NCBI GenBank assembly: GCA_003171315.1
Contig: PMYE01000191.1
Coordinates: 1-34,954, forward strand
Length of the DNA: 34,954 nt
From: Acidobacteriaceae bacterium
GTDB taxonomy: Bacteria; Acidobacteriota; Terriglobia; Terriglobales; Acidobacteriaceae
Direction of reading: 5' to 3'
Position 1 is the first letter of the stretch. Every line of letters starts with the position of its first letter. The position numbers and the translations under genes are program-made. Below are positions 14,590 through 22,972 of this stretch, piece after piece. The notes beneath the pieces were generated by a model. It had not been told where the DNA came from and ran no database searches. It saw nothing but the letters and a program-made list of their open reading frames with translations.

Positions 14590-17500
14590 CTACGGCTCAG
14601 ATACCCGAGGTAAGCCGGCGCGATGGCGCGTGAGCAGGAAGTAAACCAGCGGCGTGACAACAAGCGAGAGGACCATGGAGATGGTGAGGCCGCCGATGAC
14701 GGCGATGGCCAGCGGTTGCAGCATCTCGGAGCCGGCGCCAAGGGCGAAGGCCAATGGCAACATGCCGCAGACCGCGGCAAGAGCGGTCATGACGATGGGA
14801 CGCAGGCGGCGTTGCGCCGCGCGCAGCATGGCTTCGTGCGCCGAAGCGCCCTCAGCGCGGAATCGCTCGTCGGCGTCGAGCAGCAGGATGCCGTTCTTGG
14901 CCACAATGCCGATGACCATAATGAGGCCCATGAACGACGCGACGTTGAACGTGCATCCGGTGACCAGGAGGGCCAGAATGACGCCGGAGATGGAAAGCAC
15001 TGAAGAGCTGAGAATCGCAACGGGCGCGGGGAAGTTGCGGAACTCAGCCAGAAGCACGCCGAAGACCAGCGCCAGCGCCAGGACGAGCACGCGGAGCAAG
15101 TCACTGAAGGATTGCTGCTGCTGCTGGTACGTGCCTCCGTACTCGACACGCACCGATGCGGGAAGATGCAGGGCTGCGACCGCCTGCTGCACCTTCTGCA
15201 TGACTCCACCGAGGTTCGAACCCTCGAGATCGGCTGTGACTTCGACAAGCTGTTGCAGGTCTTCGCGCTGGATTTCATTTTGCGGCGGCAACTGCTTGAC
15301 GTTGGCGAGCGAGGCAAGGGTAGCCGTATGGCCCGAGGCGCTGTTGAACACGGTGTTTTCGATGGCGTCGAGCGAGCCGCGATGCTCCTCTGAAAGGCGC
15401 ACGCGAATGTTATAAGCGCGCCCGTTGGTGATGAGCGGGTTGGTGGTGATTCCGTCGAGGATGGAAGTTGCATCGTCAGAGACTTCGGCGGGAGTAAAGC
15501 CCATGCGCGAGGCGACGATGGGATCGACCTGAAAGTTGGTGGCGGGCCCGCTGATGGTGTTGTCGACGCCATTCTTGACATCGACGACGCCGGGGATGTT
15601 GCCGATGGCATCGGCCACGCGCGGGCCTAACTGGTTGAGCAGCGCGGCATCGCCCGAAAAGATCTTTACCTGGATCGGCTCCGGCGCGTTGGACAGGTCG
15701 TTGATGTTGTCCTGCAGGACCTGCGTGAGCTCGACGCCCAGCTCCGGCTCGGCCGCTTTGATGCGTGCGCGCGCCTCATCCATCACGCCCCAGACGGAGC
15801 GGCTGCGTTTTTCTTTGAGCTTGACCGTGAAGTCGCCGGTGTTGGCTTCAGTGACCGCGGCCAGGCCCAACTGCAGGCCGGTGCGCCGCGAGGTGTTTTC
15901 GACTTCGGGAATGGAGTGGAGGATGCGCGTGACATCCTCGAGCACGCGGTTGGTCTCGGCAAGAGAGCTACCGGCGGGCATGATGTAGTCGAGGATGAAG
16001 CCGCCCTCGTCCATATCCGGCAGCAGATTGGTGCCGAGCAACTGGTAGCCGCCCCAGGTGGCAAGGACCAGAAGGGCACAGATTCCGCCGGCCCAAAGAG
16101 GCTTGGCGAGGGCGCGTTCCAGAACTCGCCGATGGACATCGAGAACACGCATGAAAATAGGGCCAGCGCCGGCGTGGCGCGCGGCACGGTTGGGGTCTTC
16201 TGACCCCAGCGACGAAGACCTGTCGATGGGGACCCCTTCTTCACGCAGCAGGACGTAACTCAGGCCGGGCGTCCAGGTGAGCGCCAGCGCCAGCGAGGTG
16301 AGCAGGGCAGCGGTCATGGTGATGGCCAGCGCGCGGAAGAAGACGCCGGTGACGCCGCTGACTGAGACCAGCGGCAGAAAGACGACGACGGGAGTGATGG
16401 TGGAAAAGACCAGCGGCGTGACGATCTCTTTGAGCGCATTGCGCACCGCTTGGCCGCGATGCTCTCCGGAGTCACGATGCAGCACGATGTTTTCGACCAC
16501 CACAATGGCGTCGTCAATCACCAGGCCGATGGCCGCGGCCATGCCGCCGAGCGTCATCAGGTTGAAGCTCTCGCCGATCAGCCACAGCGCCACGATGGTG
16601 ACGGCAACGGTAACGGGAATCACGAGACCCGCGATGAGCGACGAGGTCCAGTCGCGCAGGAAGAGGAAGAGAATGACGCAGGCCAGAGCGAGGCCGATAA
16701 AGATGGCGTCGCGCACGCTGGAGATGGCGTCGCGCACCAGTTGCGACTGATCGTAAAAGAGATCGAGCTTGACGCCCGGAGGCAGCTTTTGCTGGAGCCC
16801 GGCAACTTCGCCGGCCACGGCATCGGCCACGGCGACTGTGTTCGAGGCGGGTTGCCGCGTGATGCTGAGAAGCACAGCGTTTTTGCCGTTCGCTGTGACA
16901 GCCGTGTAGACGGGCATGGTGGAGGGCTCGACGGTGGCCACGTCACTGAGGCGCACGGGAGCGCCGGCGGGAGTGGTTTTGACGACGAGCTGGCGCAGGC
17001 CGTCGAGCGAGTGCACCTGCGCACCCACGAGGCCCAGGATCAACTGGTGATTGGCCGTGTAAAGACCGGGCGACTGCACGATGTTGGACGCGTTGATGGC
17101 GTTCACGATGTCGGTGACGGTGACGCCGGTGGCCTGGAGCAGGGCGGGGTTGGGCGCGATGGCAAATTCCGGCACCTGGCCGCCCTGGACGACGACGGTG
17201 CTTACACCTTCGACACGGTTGAGCGGCGGCTTCAGATCGTAGGTGGCGAGCTGCCAGAGCTGGGTCTCGGGAACCGTGTCGGAGGTGAGGCTATAGCCAA
17301 GGATGGGGAAGGTGGCGAAGGTGAGGCGGTTGGTGGAGATGCGGACCGTGGGAGGCAAAGTCTGTTGTACTTCGGCGATCGCAGAATCGACCAATTGCTG
17401 CGAGAGGACCATGTCCACGTTCCAGTTGAAGGACAGGTCGATCTCGGCCGAGCCGCGGCTGGTGATGGAGCGCACGGAGGTAAGCCCAGGAACGGAGTTG

Positions 17501-17736
17501 ACCGCATTCTCGATGGGCTGCGTGATGGTGACTTCCATCTGCTCGACCGGCATTACGCCGTTGTCGATGCCGATGATGACGCGGGGAAAGTTGGTATCAG
17601 GGAAGACAGAGATGGGCACCTGAAAGGCGAGATAGATGCCCGCGACGGTGAGGATGGCGGCAAAGAAAAAGATGGTGCGCGTGGACCGGGCCAGCCAGAA
17701 GGGCTTTTCGCCACCTGCCAACGAACCGGCGGGCAT
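14590..17736 (-). CDS. RND efflux transporter inner-membrane permease (HAE-type)
   Basis: The 1048-residue inner-membrane subunit of a proton-driven tripartite pump. It shows the RND plan: one helix (about 20-40), a large periplasmic porter loop, a helix bundle (about 335-490) including the relay motif GLVIDDAIVVVENI, then the same plan repeated with a second helix bundle (about 860-1040, ending in LVVTPLVYFLLTRHRAG). The double Asp indicates a functional proton path of the AcrB/MdtB kind and differs from heavy-metal CusA types. The start overlaps the adaptor stop by one base (TGATG), so the two are translationally coupled. Substrate cannot be told. A linker near residues 498-514 looks repeat-derived. 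Confidence 0.94.
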   Translation of the reverse strand: MPAGSLAGGEKPFWLARSTRTIFFFAAILTVAGIYLAFQVPISVFPDTNFPRVIIGIDNGVMPVEQMEVTITQPIENAVNSVPGLTSVRSITSRGSAEIDLSFNWNVDMVLSQQLVDSAIAEVQQTLPPTVRISTNRLTFATFPILGYSLTSDTVPETQLWQLATYDLKPPLNRVEGVSTVVVQGGQVPEFAIAPNPALLQATGVTVTDIVNAINASNIVQSPGLYTANHQLILGLVGAQVHSLDGLRQLVVKTTPAGAPVRLSDVATVEPSTMPVYTAVTANGKNAVLLSITRQPASNTVAVADAVAGEVAGLQQKLPPGVKLDLFYDQSQLVRDAISSVRDAIFIGLALACVILFLFLRDWTSSLIAGLVIPVTVAVTIVALWLIGESFNLMTLGGMAAAIGLVIDDAIVVVENIVLHRDSGEHRGQAVRNALKEIVTPLVFSTITPVVVFLPLVSVSGVTGVFFRALAITMTAALLTSLALALTWTPGLSYVLLREEGVPIDRSSSLGSEDPNRAARHAGAGPIFMRVLDVHRRVLERALAKPLWAGGICALLVLATWGGYQLLGTNLLPDMDEGGFILDYIMPAGSSLAETNRVLEDVTRILHSIPEVENTSRRTGLQLGLAAVTEANTGDFTVKLKEKRSRSVWGVMDEARARIKAAEPELGVELTQVLQDNINDLSNAPEPIQVKIFSGDAALLNQLGPRVADAIGNIPGVVDVKNGVDNTISGPATNFQVDPIVASRMGFTPAEVSDDATSILDGITTNPLITNGRAYNIRVRLSEEHRGSLDAIENTVFNSASGHTATLASLANVKQLPPQNEIQREDLQQLVEVTADLEGSNLGGVMQKVQQAVAALHLPASVRVEYGGTYQQQQQSFSDLLRVLVLALALVFGVLLAEFRNFPAPVAILSSSVLSISGVILALLVTGCTFNVASFMGLIMVIGIVAKNGILLLDADERFRAEGASAHEAMLRAAQRRLRPIVMTALAAVCGMLPLAFALGAGSEMLQPLAIAVIGGLTISMVLSLVVTPLVYFLLTRHRAGLPRVSEP

Positions 17737-19043
17737 CAGTTGTTGCCTCCGCTGCCCGTGTCTTGGTTGTTAGCGGCAGGGCCGATCTTCACCCTGGCGC
17801 CTTCGTCCAGCGCGTAGGCGCCGCCGGTGATGACGAGATCCGTGGGCGCAAGGCCGCCTAAGACCTGCACGTCCGTGCCGTCGTCAATGCCCAGCGTGAC
17901 CGGCTTGCGATGCGCCTCGCCATCGCTGCCCACCACCATCACCGACTTCGAGCCATCGTCCGCCGTCACGATGGCGGAGTCAGGAACCCTCCACGCCTGG
18001 GCGACGGTCCTGCCCGTGATGGACACCTTCACCGGCGTACCGACCTTGAGCTTACCCGTCTTGTTGTCGATCTTCAGCCACACCTCGACGGTCGTACTGC
18101 CGGGGTCCAGCGCCGGGCTCACCATGGTGACCTTTGCGGAAACGGGATCCGCAACTCCCGGCACGAGCACTGCGGCGGCCTCGCCCACCTTCAATTGCTG
18201 CGCAAGGCTATGCGCGATGTGTGTCTTAGCCAGCAGCACGGTGGTATCCATCACGGTGATCAACGGCGTGCCTGCGGGAGCGGTTTCGCCGGCGAATAAA
18301 GGCCGGTCGGTGACGACCCCGTCGATGGGGCTGCGAATTTGGGAATAGTTGACCTGAGCCTCAGCGCCGTTGTACTTGCCTTCGGCTGAGGTCAACTGTC
18401 CCTTTGCCGCTTTCAGCGCGGCTTCGTGACTCACGCTCCGCACCAACTCCAAGTGCTGCGAAGCCGCGTCATAGGCCGCCTGCGCCTGCACCAGCGCAGC
18501 CTTCGCGGTGTCCAGGTCGCGGCCCGGAATCGCCCCCTCGGCGAACAACTGTTTGCGGCTTTTTACGATGCTCTTGTTCAAATCGAGATTGGCCTTGGCC
18601 GCGGCCAGGTCCGACTCGGCCTTGAGCGTGTCTTCCGGCACTTGCGCTTTGGTGGCCGTGGCGTACGCCGCTTGCGCTGCCTCAAGCGATCCTTTGTTGT
18701 CAGTCGCTGCCGCCGCCAAGTCGTTGTTCTCAAGCGTCACCAGCAGCTCACCGGCGTGCACCCGCTGCCCGCGCTCAACGTAAAACTTCCGCACCGGAGC
18801 GCTGATTTTGGGCGCGATTGCCGCTTGTGCAATCGGCGCCAGAATGGCGTCGGCGGTGATCTGTTCAGCGATAGGCCCCTGCACGGGATGCTGGGCCTGC
18901 ACGGTGACCAGCACCGGCGGCGCGGCAGCATTCTTGCAGCCGGGCAAAAACGCAACTGGCAGCGCCATGGCGGCCGCCAGCACCCAGCTCGGGCGCACAA
19001 GGCTTGTGCTTCGGGTTGTGCTCTGCTTCGTCGTTGTGCTCAT
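17736..19043 (-). CDS. RND efflux periplasmic adaptor (membrane fusion protein)
   Basis: The 435-residue lipoprotein adaptor bridges the RND permease and the outer-membrane channel. From ATG 19043 it has a hydrophobic signal with lipobox FLPGC (Cys36), a split lipoyl domain (APVRKFYVERGQRVHAGELL ... IRSPIDGVVTDRPLFAGETA), and a long Ala/Lys/Gln-rich coiled-coil hairpin between (about 120-225). Beta-barrel and membrane-proximal domains ending in GGAYALDEGARVKI follow. The start lies just inside the tail of the tolC-like gene (8 bases after its stop). The upstream frame to 19118 overlaps that gene and is not used. First-order role: pump assembly; substrate unknown. Confidence 0.92.
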   Translation of the reverse strand: MSTTTKQSTTRSTSLVRPSWVLAAAMALPVAFLPGCKNAAAPPVLVTVQAQHPVQGPIAEQITADAILAPIAQAAIAPKISAPVRKFYVERGQRVHAGELLVTLENNDLAAAATDNKGSLEAAQAAYATATKAQVPEDTLKAESDLAAAKANLDLNKSIVKSRKQLFAEGAIPGRDLDTAKAALVQAQAAYDAASQHLELVRSVSHEAALKAAKGQLTSAEGKYNGAEAQVNYSQIRSPIDGVVTDRPLFAGETAPAGTPLITVMDTTVLLAKTHIAHSLAQQLKVGEAAAVLVPGVADPVSAKVTMVSPALDPGSTTVEVWLKIDNKTGKLKVGTPVKVSITGRTVAQAWRVPDSAIVTADDGSKSVMVVGSDGEAHRKPVTLGIDDGTDVQVLGGLAPTDLVITGGAYALDEGARVKIGPAANNQDTGSGGNN

Positions 19044-19050
19044 GGTCGAT

Positions 19051-20448
19051 TCACATTGTTCCTGTGATTGTCTGCAAAACGGCCCGCGCGGTCTCATAGC
19101 GCACGCGCCCGTCTTCACGCGCGTTTTCCGCGCTCACGTAGGTATTTTCCGCGTCCACGACTTCGAGCACCGTGGCTTCACCGCCCGTGTAGCGCAGTTT
19201 GGTGAGGCGCAGGCTCTCGGCGGCGGTGGCCACGCTCTGGTCGAGCGACGCGAGCTGGTCGCGCGCTGCCTGAGCCTCGGAATACGCCTCTTCCAGTTGC
19301 GCGATGAGCCGCCTCTGCGTGTTGGTGAGGGCCACCCGCGCGGCATCGCGGCGAATCTGGCTCTGCTTGACTTTGTTCTCGCCGGCAAGCCAATCCCAGA
19401 CGGGGAGGTTCACCGTAACGCTCGTAGAGTAGCCGAGGTTACGCGCCTTCAAACCGCCGGGGGTAAGGGGGCCATTGACGGCAAATTGATTGGCGTCGAT
19501 GCCGTAGGTGACGTTGAGACCGACATTGGGAAGCAGGGCGCCCCATGCGGCCTGCACATCGGCGTTGTTCGCGGCAAGCGCGGCGAGCGCGCTCTTCAGC
19601 TCGGGGTTGTTTCTCGCGGCGGCCTGCTCGGCATCCGTTTGCGAGGGCAGGGGCGGTGCGGCCTGGGGCGCGCTCAGCGTGTATTGCGTTCGGGGATCGG
19701 AGAACAACAACACGCCCAAATCAAGACGGGCCTTCTCCGCGGCCACGCGCGCGTCTTCGAGGTCGCGGCCGCGCTGCTGCTCGACGAGCTGCGCCTTGAC
19801 GACGTCAGCATGAGCGGCTTCTCGCGCCTGCTCGCGCTCGGTGGTCAGCCGGGTGAAATCGGCGGCCTCCTGGCTTGCCTGCCCGGCCACAGTGAGCTTG
19901 TGGTCCGCCGCCAGAGACGTATAGAAGAGGCCGGTGACGGCGGCGACCAGCCCGCGGCGCGCAATCTCCTGCTCGGCGCGGGCCATGGCCGCCAGGGCGT
20001 CGGCACGGTGCAAGGCCGCCGTTCCCGCCAGGCTGAGCGTTTCGTCAACAATCCCCTGGGCCATGTACTCGTGGGGACGCGAGTCGTTGGCGACGAACCT
20101 GGGCAAAGGCGCCGAAGGCTCGCCGGCATCGCCCTCGGTGTAGATCCCATTGGGCTGTGTGTAGATGTCCTGGCTCAAAAAGCGCGCATTGGGCAGCAGG
20201 CCTGCGCGGGCGACGGATCGGTCGAGGTCAGCGGACTGGCTGGCGGCAGCGGCGGCGGCATAGGCAGGCTCGCTCGCCTCCGCCAGGCGGATCGCGTCGT
20301 CGAGTGTGACGACGACCGGCTTTCCGGCAGTGGAGGCGTCCGCCGAGGCGGTACCGGTTTGCGCCTGAGCGCAGGCGGCAAGGGCCGGGAGCAGAAGGAA
20401 AAGAAAGACAGCAGCCGAGGCCAGGAGTGCGTGGCCGCACAGTCTCAT
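19051..20448 (-). CDS. TolC-family outer membrane efflux channel
   Basis: The 465-residue outer-membrane factor is the exit duct for the RND pump. From the ATG at MRLCGHALL it has a signal peptide (about 1-30), then the long alternating helices and short beta segments of the family in two structural repeats. The second repeat has TSVTVNLPVWDWLAGENKVKQ and the typical TKLRYTGGEATVLEVVDAENTY near the end. The open frame extends another 211 codons upstream, antisense to the Jag-like gene, but the signal peptide fixes the start. It is the first gene of the tolC-adaptor-RND-M29-GH27 run. No regulator gene lies next to it. Confidence 0.92.
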   Translation of the reverse strand: MRLCGHALLASAAVFLFLLLPALAACAQAQTGTASADASTAGKPVVVTLDDAIRLAEASEPAYAAAAAASQSADLDRSVARAGLLPNARFLSQDIYTQPNGIYTEGDAGEPSAPLPRFVANDSRPHEYMAQGIVDETLSLAGTAALHRADALAAMARAEQEIARRGLVAAVTGLFYTSLAADHKLTVAGQASQEAADFTRLTTEREQAREAAHADVVKAQLVEQQRGRDLEDARVAAEKARLDLGVLLFSDPRTQYTLSAPQAAPPLPSQTDAEQAAARNNPELKSALAALAANNADVQAAWGALLPNVGLNVTYGIDANQFAVNGPLTPGGLKARNLGYSTSVTVNLPVWDWLAGENKVKQSQIRRDAARVALTNTQRRLIAQLEEAYSEAQAARDQLASLDQSVATAAESLRLTKLRYTGGEATVLEVVDAENTYVSAENAREDGRVRYETARAVLQTITGTM

Positions 20449-20670
20449 GACGCAACGAGTTCCGTCTTTCCCGGTCACACTAGAAGCATACAAGGCAAAA
20501 CTGAATTTTATCTGAAATGAAATGCCGAAGAGCGCCGCCGCAGAGGCGGACGAGCGTGTGTGAGTGAGTTCTGAGAAGAAACGGGAGCGGCGCGGCAGCG
20601 TTCGCCGAAGAGGGGTGGATTTCAGGAAATCGGTCCCCATCCGTGCCCGACTCTGCGATACTTGTTTGTT

Positions 20671-21222
20671 ATGCCGATTGACGACCTGCAGCAGGCTGCC
20701 CAGAAAATTGCCGGATTCCTGAATACCCTGAACAAGCTGGGCGGGCTGCGCCTGAAGTACCGCATTACGGCGGGAGATGGAGTGCACGATCCGCAGGGCA
20801 TCGAAGCGCGCCAGATCTACGTGGAGCTGGGCGGGCCGGATGTGCCGCTCGTGGTCCAGCACAACGGCGAGCTGTTGCGATCGCTGGAAACGCTGGCCGT
20901 GCAAATGCTGCGCCTGGAGCACCACGAGCACGATCTGGTGAGTTTCGACGCCGCCAACTTCAAGGCGCTCCGCGCGCAGGAGCTGCGCCTGGCCGCCGAA
21001 ACCGCCGCGGAAAAGGTGCGCCAGACGGGAATGCCCTACAGTTTTCCGCCGATGAACAGCCGCGAGCGGCGCCTGCTGCACCTGGCCTGCCGGTCGCTCC
21101 AGGGAGTGGAGACAGCCAGCGTGGGCGAGGGGCAGGAACGCTTTCTGGTGGTCTACCCCGAGGGCAAGACGAACCTGCCCGTGGCGCCGCAGTTCAAGCC
21201 AAGAGGGTTTGGACGGCGGTAA
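20671..21222 (+). CDS. Jag/KhpB-like KH and R3H domain RNA-binding protein
   Basis: The 183-residue product has the two-domain order of Jag/KhpB (EloR). A KH-like domain (about 35-100) is followed by the helix AAETAAEKVRQTG and an R3H domain (about 120-165, PMNSRERRLLHLACRSLQ then GVETASVGEGQERFLVVYP). R3H domains bind single-stranded nucleic acid through Arg and His. The KH loop that normally reads GxxG (IGRRG) here reads VQHNG, so KH-type RNA binding may be weakened. KhpB usually sits beside yidC and rnpA, but here it is alone, divergent from the tolC-like gene. ATG 20671 is preferred to TTG 20662. C-terminus is basic. Confidence 0.82.
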   Translation: MPIDDLQQAAQKIAGFLNTLNKLGGLRLKYRITAGDGVHDPQGIEARQIYVELGGPDVPLVVQHNGELLRSLETLAVQMLRLEHHEHDLVSFDAANFKALRAQELRLAAETAAEKVRQTGMPYSFPPMNSRERRLLHLACRSLQGVETASVGEGQERFLVVYPEGKTNLPVAPQFKPRGFGRR

Positions 21223-21449
21223 AACAGTGGTCAGTAATCAGTGATCAGTGGTCAGAACGGCGGGCGGCAAACCTGGCCGGAAAAGCTGAAGCCACGACCA
21301 GCGTGCGGCTGGTCCAGGCGCAGATGGAACTGGATTTGCCGCGCTTCCAGGAAATGTTTGTAGAGTTGAGGACGCGAACGCCGTAGCGCAATAATCCTTT
21401 GCCGGCGGACGACCTTCGCTCAGGATGGCGGGTCGTTGTAGCGGGGGCT
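21223..21449. repeat. Repeat cluster and possible gene remnant
   Basis: Three things are visible. A GATCAG-like tandem repeat lies at 21226-21255. A start-less plus frame ending at TAG 21384-21386 reads protein-like (VRLVQAQMELDLPRFQEMF and a short tail), family not recognised. A REP-like region at about 21387-21460 holds inverted GACGACC/GGTCGT and CGCTCAGGATGGCGGGTCG segments followed by GCGGGGGCTTTAGTCC, which contains the stop codon of the convergent gene. Confidence 0.5.
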
Positions 21450-21965
21450 TTAGTCCGAATTGTTGCTGCCCCCGTCTTGGCCGCGATGCTCGTACTTGCC
21501 GACGGTATCTTTCAGCTGCTGGGGATCGACGGAGACCTCGACCACGTCCATCTCGTTGCCGTCGAGATCGAGGATGAACAGGCCCATCCGCTTGCCCTCG
21601 GGATGCGCGAAGATCAGCGTCTGCTCGTTGCCGTGGCGGCTGGTCTCGCGAATCATGCGCTCCCATCCCTGGCCCAGTTTCTGCTCGACCATGCGGTTCA
21701 GCTCCTCGCTGTCCACGGGCGCGGAGAAGTGCTCGAACTCGGCGACGTGCACGCCGGAGACGCCGGCGTGCGTAGCCGTGCCCGCGACCAGGCTTGCCAG
21801 CCCCATGAACGGAATGCGCGTGGCCTGCACATGATACTGGTGCTCAATCGAACTCACCACGCCGTCAAAGCCGCCTTCGCCGCCAGCCGCCAGCGCCACC
21901 CACGGAACCACCACGATGAGGCACAGCGCCGCGCAGCCGAGGGGAACGAAAAATTGCCGGTTCAT
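21450..21965 (-). CDS. Exported DUF4252-like protein, second copy
   Basis: The 171-residue product has a signal peptide (about 1-27, ending VALAAG). Its fold pattern parallels the neighbour at 21962-22552: a TLIFAHPEGKRMGLFILDLD segment here matches VMVKLVNGQSGGLFILDVEP there, and both end with a helix containing QQLKD or DQLGK. I therefore regard it as a diverged paralogue of the DUF4252 protein. The start overlaps the upstream stop by 4 bases (ATGA). Its TAA stop lies within a repeat of GGACTAAAGCCCCC type, so the C-terminal tail may be repeat-derived. Probably an envelope protein made under control of the ECF sigma factor; exact role unknown. Confidence 0.75.
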   Translation of the reverse strand: MNRQFFVPLGCAALCLIVVVPWVALAAGGEGGFDGVVSSIEHQYHVQATRIPFMGLASLVAGTATHAGVSGVHVAEFEHFSAPVDSEELNRMVEQKLGQGWERMIRETSRHGNEQTLIFAHPEGKRMGLFILDLDGNEMDVVEVSVDPQQLKDTVGKYEHRGQDGGSNNSD

Positions 21966-22552
21966 TGGCCGTCGCCTTTTCCGGTCTTGTTATCAACCTT
22001 GTCTTTGCCGCGCGTATTCTTGTCCACGTCGCCCAACGCGCCCAGTCCGCTCAACCCCCTCAATTTCCCGAGCTGGTCCATGCGGATGGGCCCCAAAATC
22101 AGAACGATGCTGATCTCCTTGGGCTCAACATCGAGGATGAACAAGCCGCCCGATTGGCCATTCACCAATTTGACCATTACGTCGCTCGACTCGCCGGTCT
22201 TGCTGTCCCGATCTCGCACCAGCGGCGACCACTCGCTGGTCTCGAAGTACTTGCGCAATTGCTCGATCTGCCCGGCGGAGAATTGCCCTTCCTTGTCGAA
22301 TTCATAATCGCGAACGTAGATGCCGTCGAGACCGTGGATCAACAGCTTTACCGCGGCCTGATCCTCGTCCTTGCCGTCCATGAACCTCGCGGCGAAGTCG
22401 AGCATGCCCTTGCCCAGCGTTACCTCGCTCACGTTGGAGGCGCGAGCGGCAAGCTCCTTTTCCACCGGAGCCGACACCGGCAAGGTTTGGGCCAGAGCCG
22501 GAGCTACCAGAGCCGCGGCTCCCAAAATCAAAACCACCACGCGATGTTTCAT
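21962..22552 (-). CDS. Exported DUF4252-domain protein
   Basis: The 196-residue product has a signal peptide (about 1-22, APALAQ). A DUF4252-type domain follows (about 30-160): EKELAARASNVSEVTLGKGM, a region with GLDGIYVRDYEFDKEGQF, and the strand pair around SGGLFILDVEPKEISIVLIL. DUF4252 genes are often found beside ECF sigma factors, as here. The tail after residue 165 is Gly/Lys/Asp-rich and probably disordered. It lies 100 bases after the small membrane-protein gene and is coupled to the second copy by a 4-base overlap. Function is not established for the family; a sensor or effector of envelope stress is inferred. Confidence 0.82.
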   Translation of the reverse strand: MKHRVVVLILGAAALVAPALAQTLPVSAPVEKELAARASNVSEVTLGKGMLDFAARFMDGKDEDQAAVKLLIHGLDGIYVRDYEFDKEGQFSAGQIEQLRKYFETSEWSPLVRDRDSKTGESSDVMVKLVNGQSGGLFILDVEPKEISIVLILGPIRMDQLGKLRGLSGLGALGDVDKNTRGKDKVDNKTGKGDGQ

Positions 22553-22653
22553 GTTCGATTCTCCTTCATCTCTGCCGGGATCCCGCGGAACCGGGATCGC
22601 CGGCGATTTTTTGCCCGCCGGTGCGGCGGGGCAGACCGCCGCCGGAGGAATGG

Positions 22654-22968
22654 TTACCGGAAATTCCTGTCCTGCTGCTTCAATTGCGCGTTCATCTCCT
22701 CAAGCGCGTGATTGGCGATGCGCAGCGCAGTAAACACCTGTTGTTTCGCTTCTTCGCCCTTACGGCGCTCGACAGCGTAGTGCCCGATGACGGCTCCGCC
22801 CGCCACACCCGCCAGGACCAACGAAGCTGCGAGCCGCTCGAACCAAACCATGCGCATGCGTTGCCGGCTGCGTTGCTGCCAGCGGCGCTCCAAAATCCCG
22901 CGCTTCAGGCTGAGGGGCGCGGGCCGGCGCTCGAGCGCCTCGCTCAGCTCGCGCTCAAAGTTGTCCAT
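22654..22968 (-). CDS. Small single-pass membrane protein, possible anti-sigma factor
   Basis: From ATG 22968 the product is 104 residues: a charged cytoplasmic part (about 1-42, with ELSEALERRPAPLSLKRGI), one membrane helix (about 44-63, LAASLVLAGVAGGAVIGHY), and a Glu/Lys/Gln-rich outer coiled stretch. Position directly after an ECF sigma gene and the topology fit an anti-sigma factor, but there is no zinc-binding HxxxCxxC and no recognisable anti-sigma domain, so this is inference from context. A GTG at 22983 is possible and would overlap the sigma gene by 11 bases. Either start makes it translationally coupled. Confidence 0.7.
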   Translation of the reverse strand: MDNFERELSEALERRPAPLSLKRGILERRWQQRSRQRMRMVWFERLAASLVLAGVAGGAVIGHYAVERRKGEEAKQQVFTALRIANHALEEMNAQLKQQDRNFR

Positions 22969-22972
22969 CGGT

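Noticed and set aside
16450-17817. 455-codon plus-strand frame antisense to the RND gene
   Set aside because: It is His/Asp/Gly-rich, matches no family, and lies opposite a full-length conserved RND permease and adaptor.
18808-20520. 570-codon plus-strand frame antisense to the tolC-like and adaptor genes
   Set aside because: Shadow of well-conserved minus-strand genes; no ribosome site and low-complexity composition.
20449-21081. N-terminal extension of the tolC-like protein
   Set aside because: The extra codons are antisense to the Jag-like gene and precede a perfect signal peptide.
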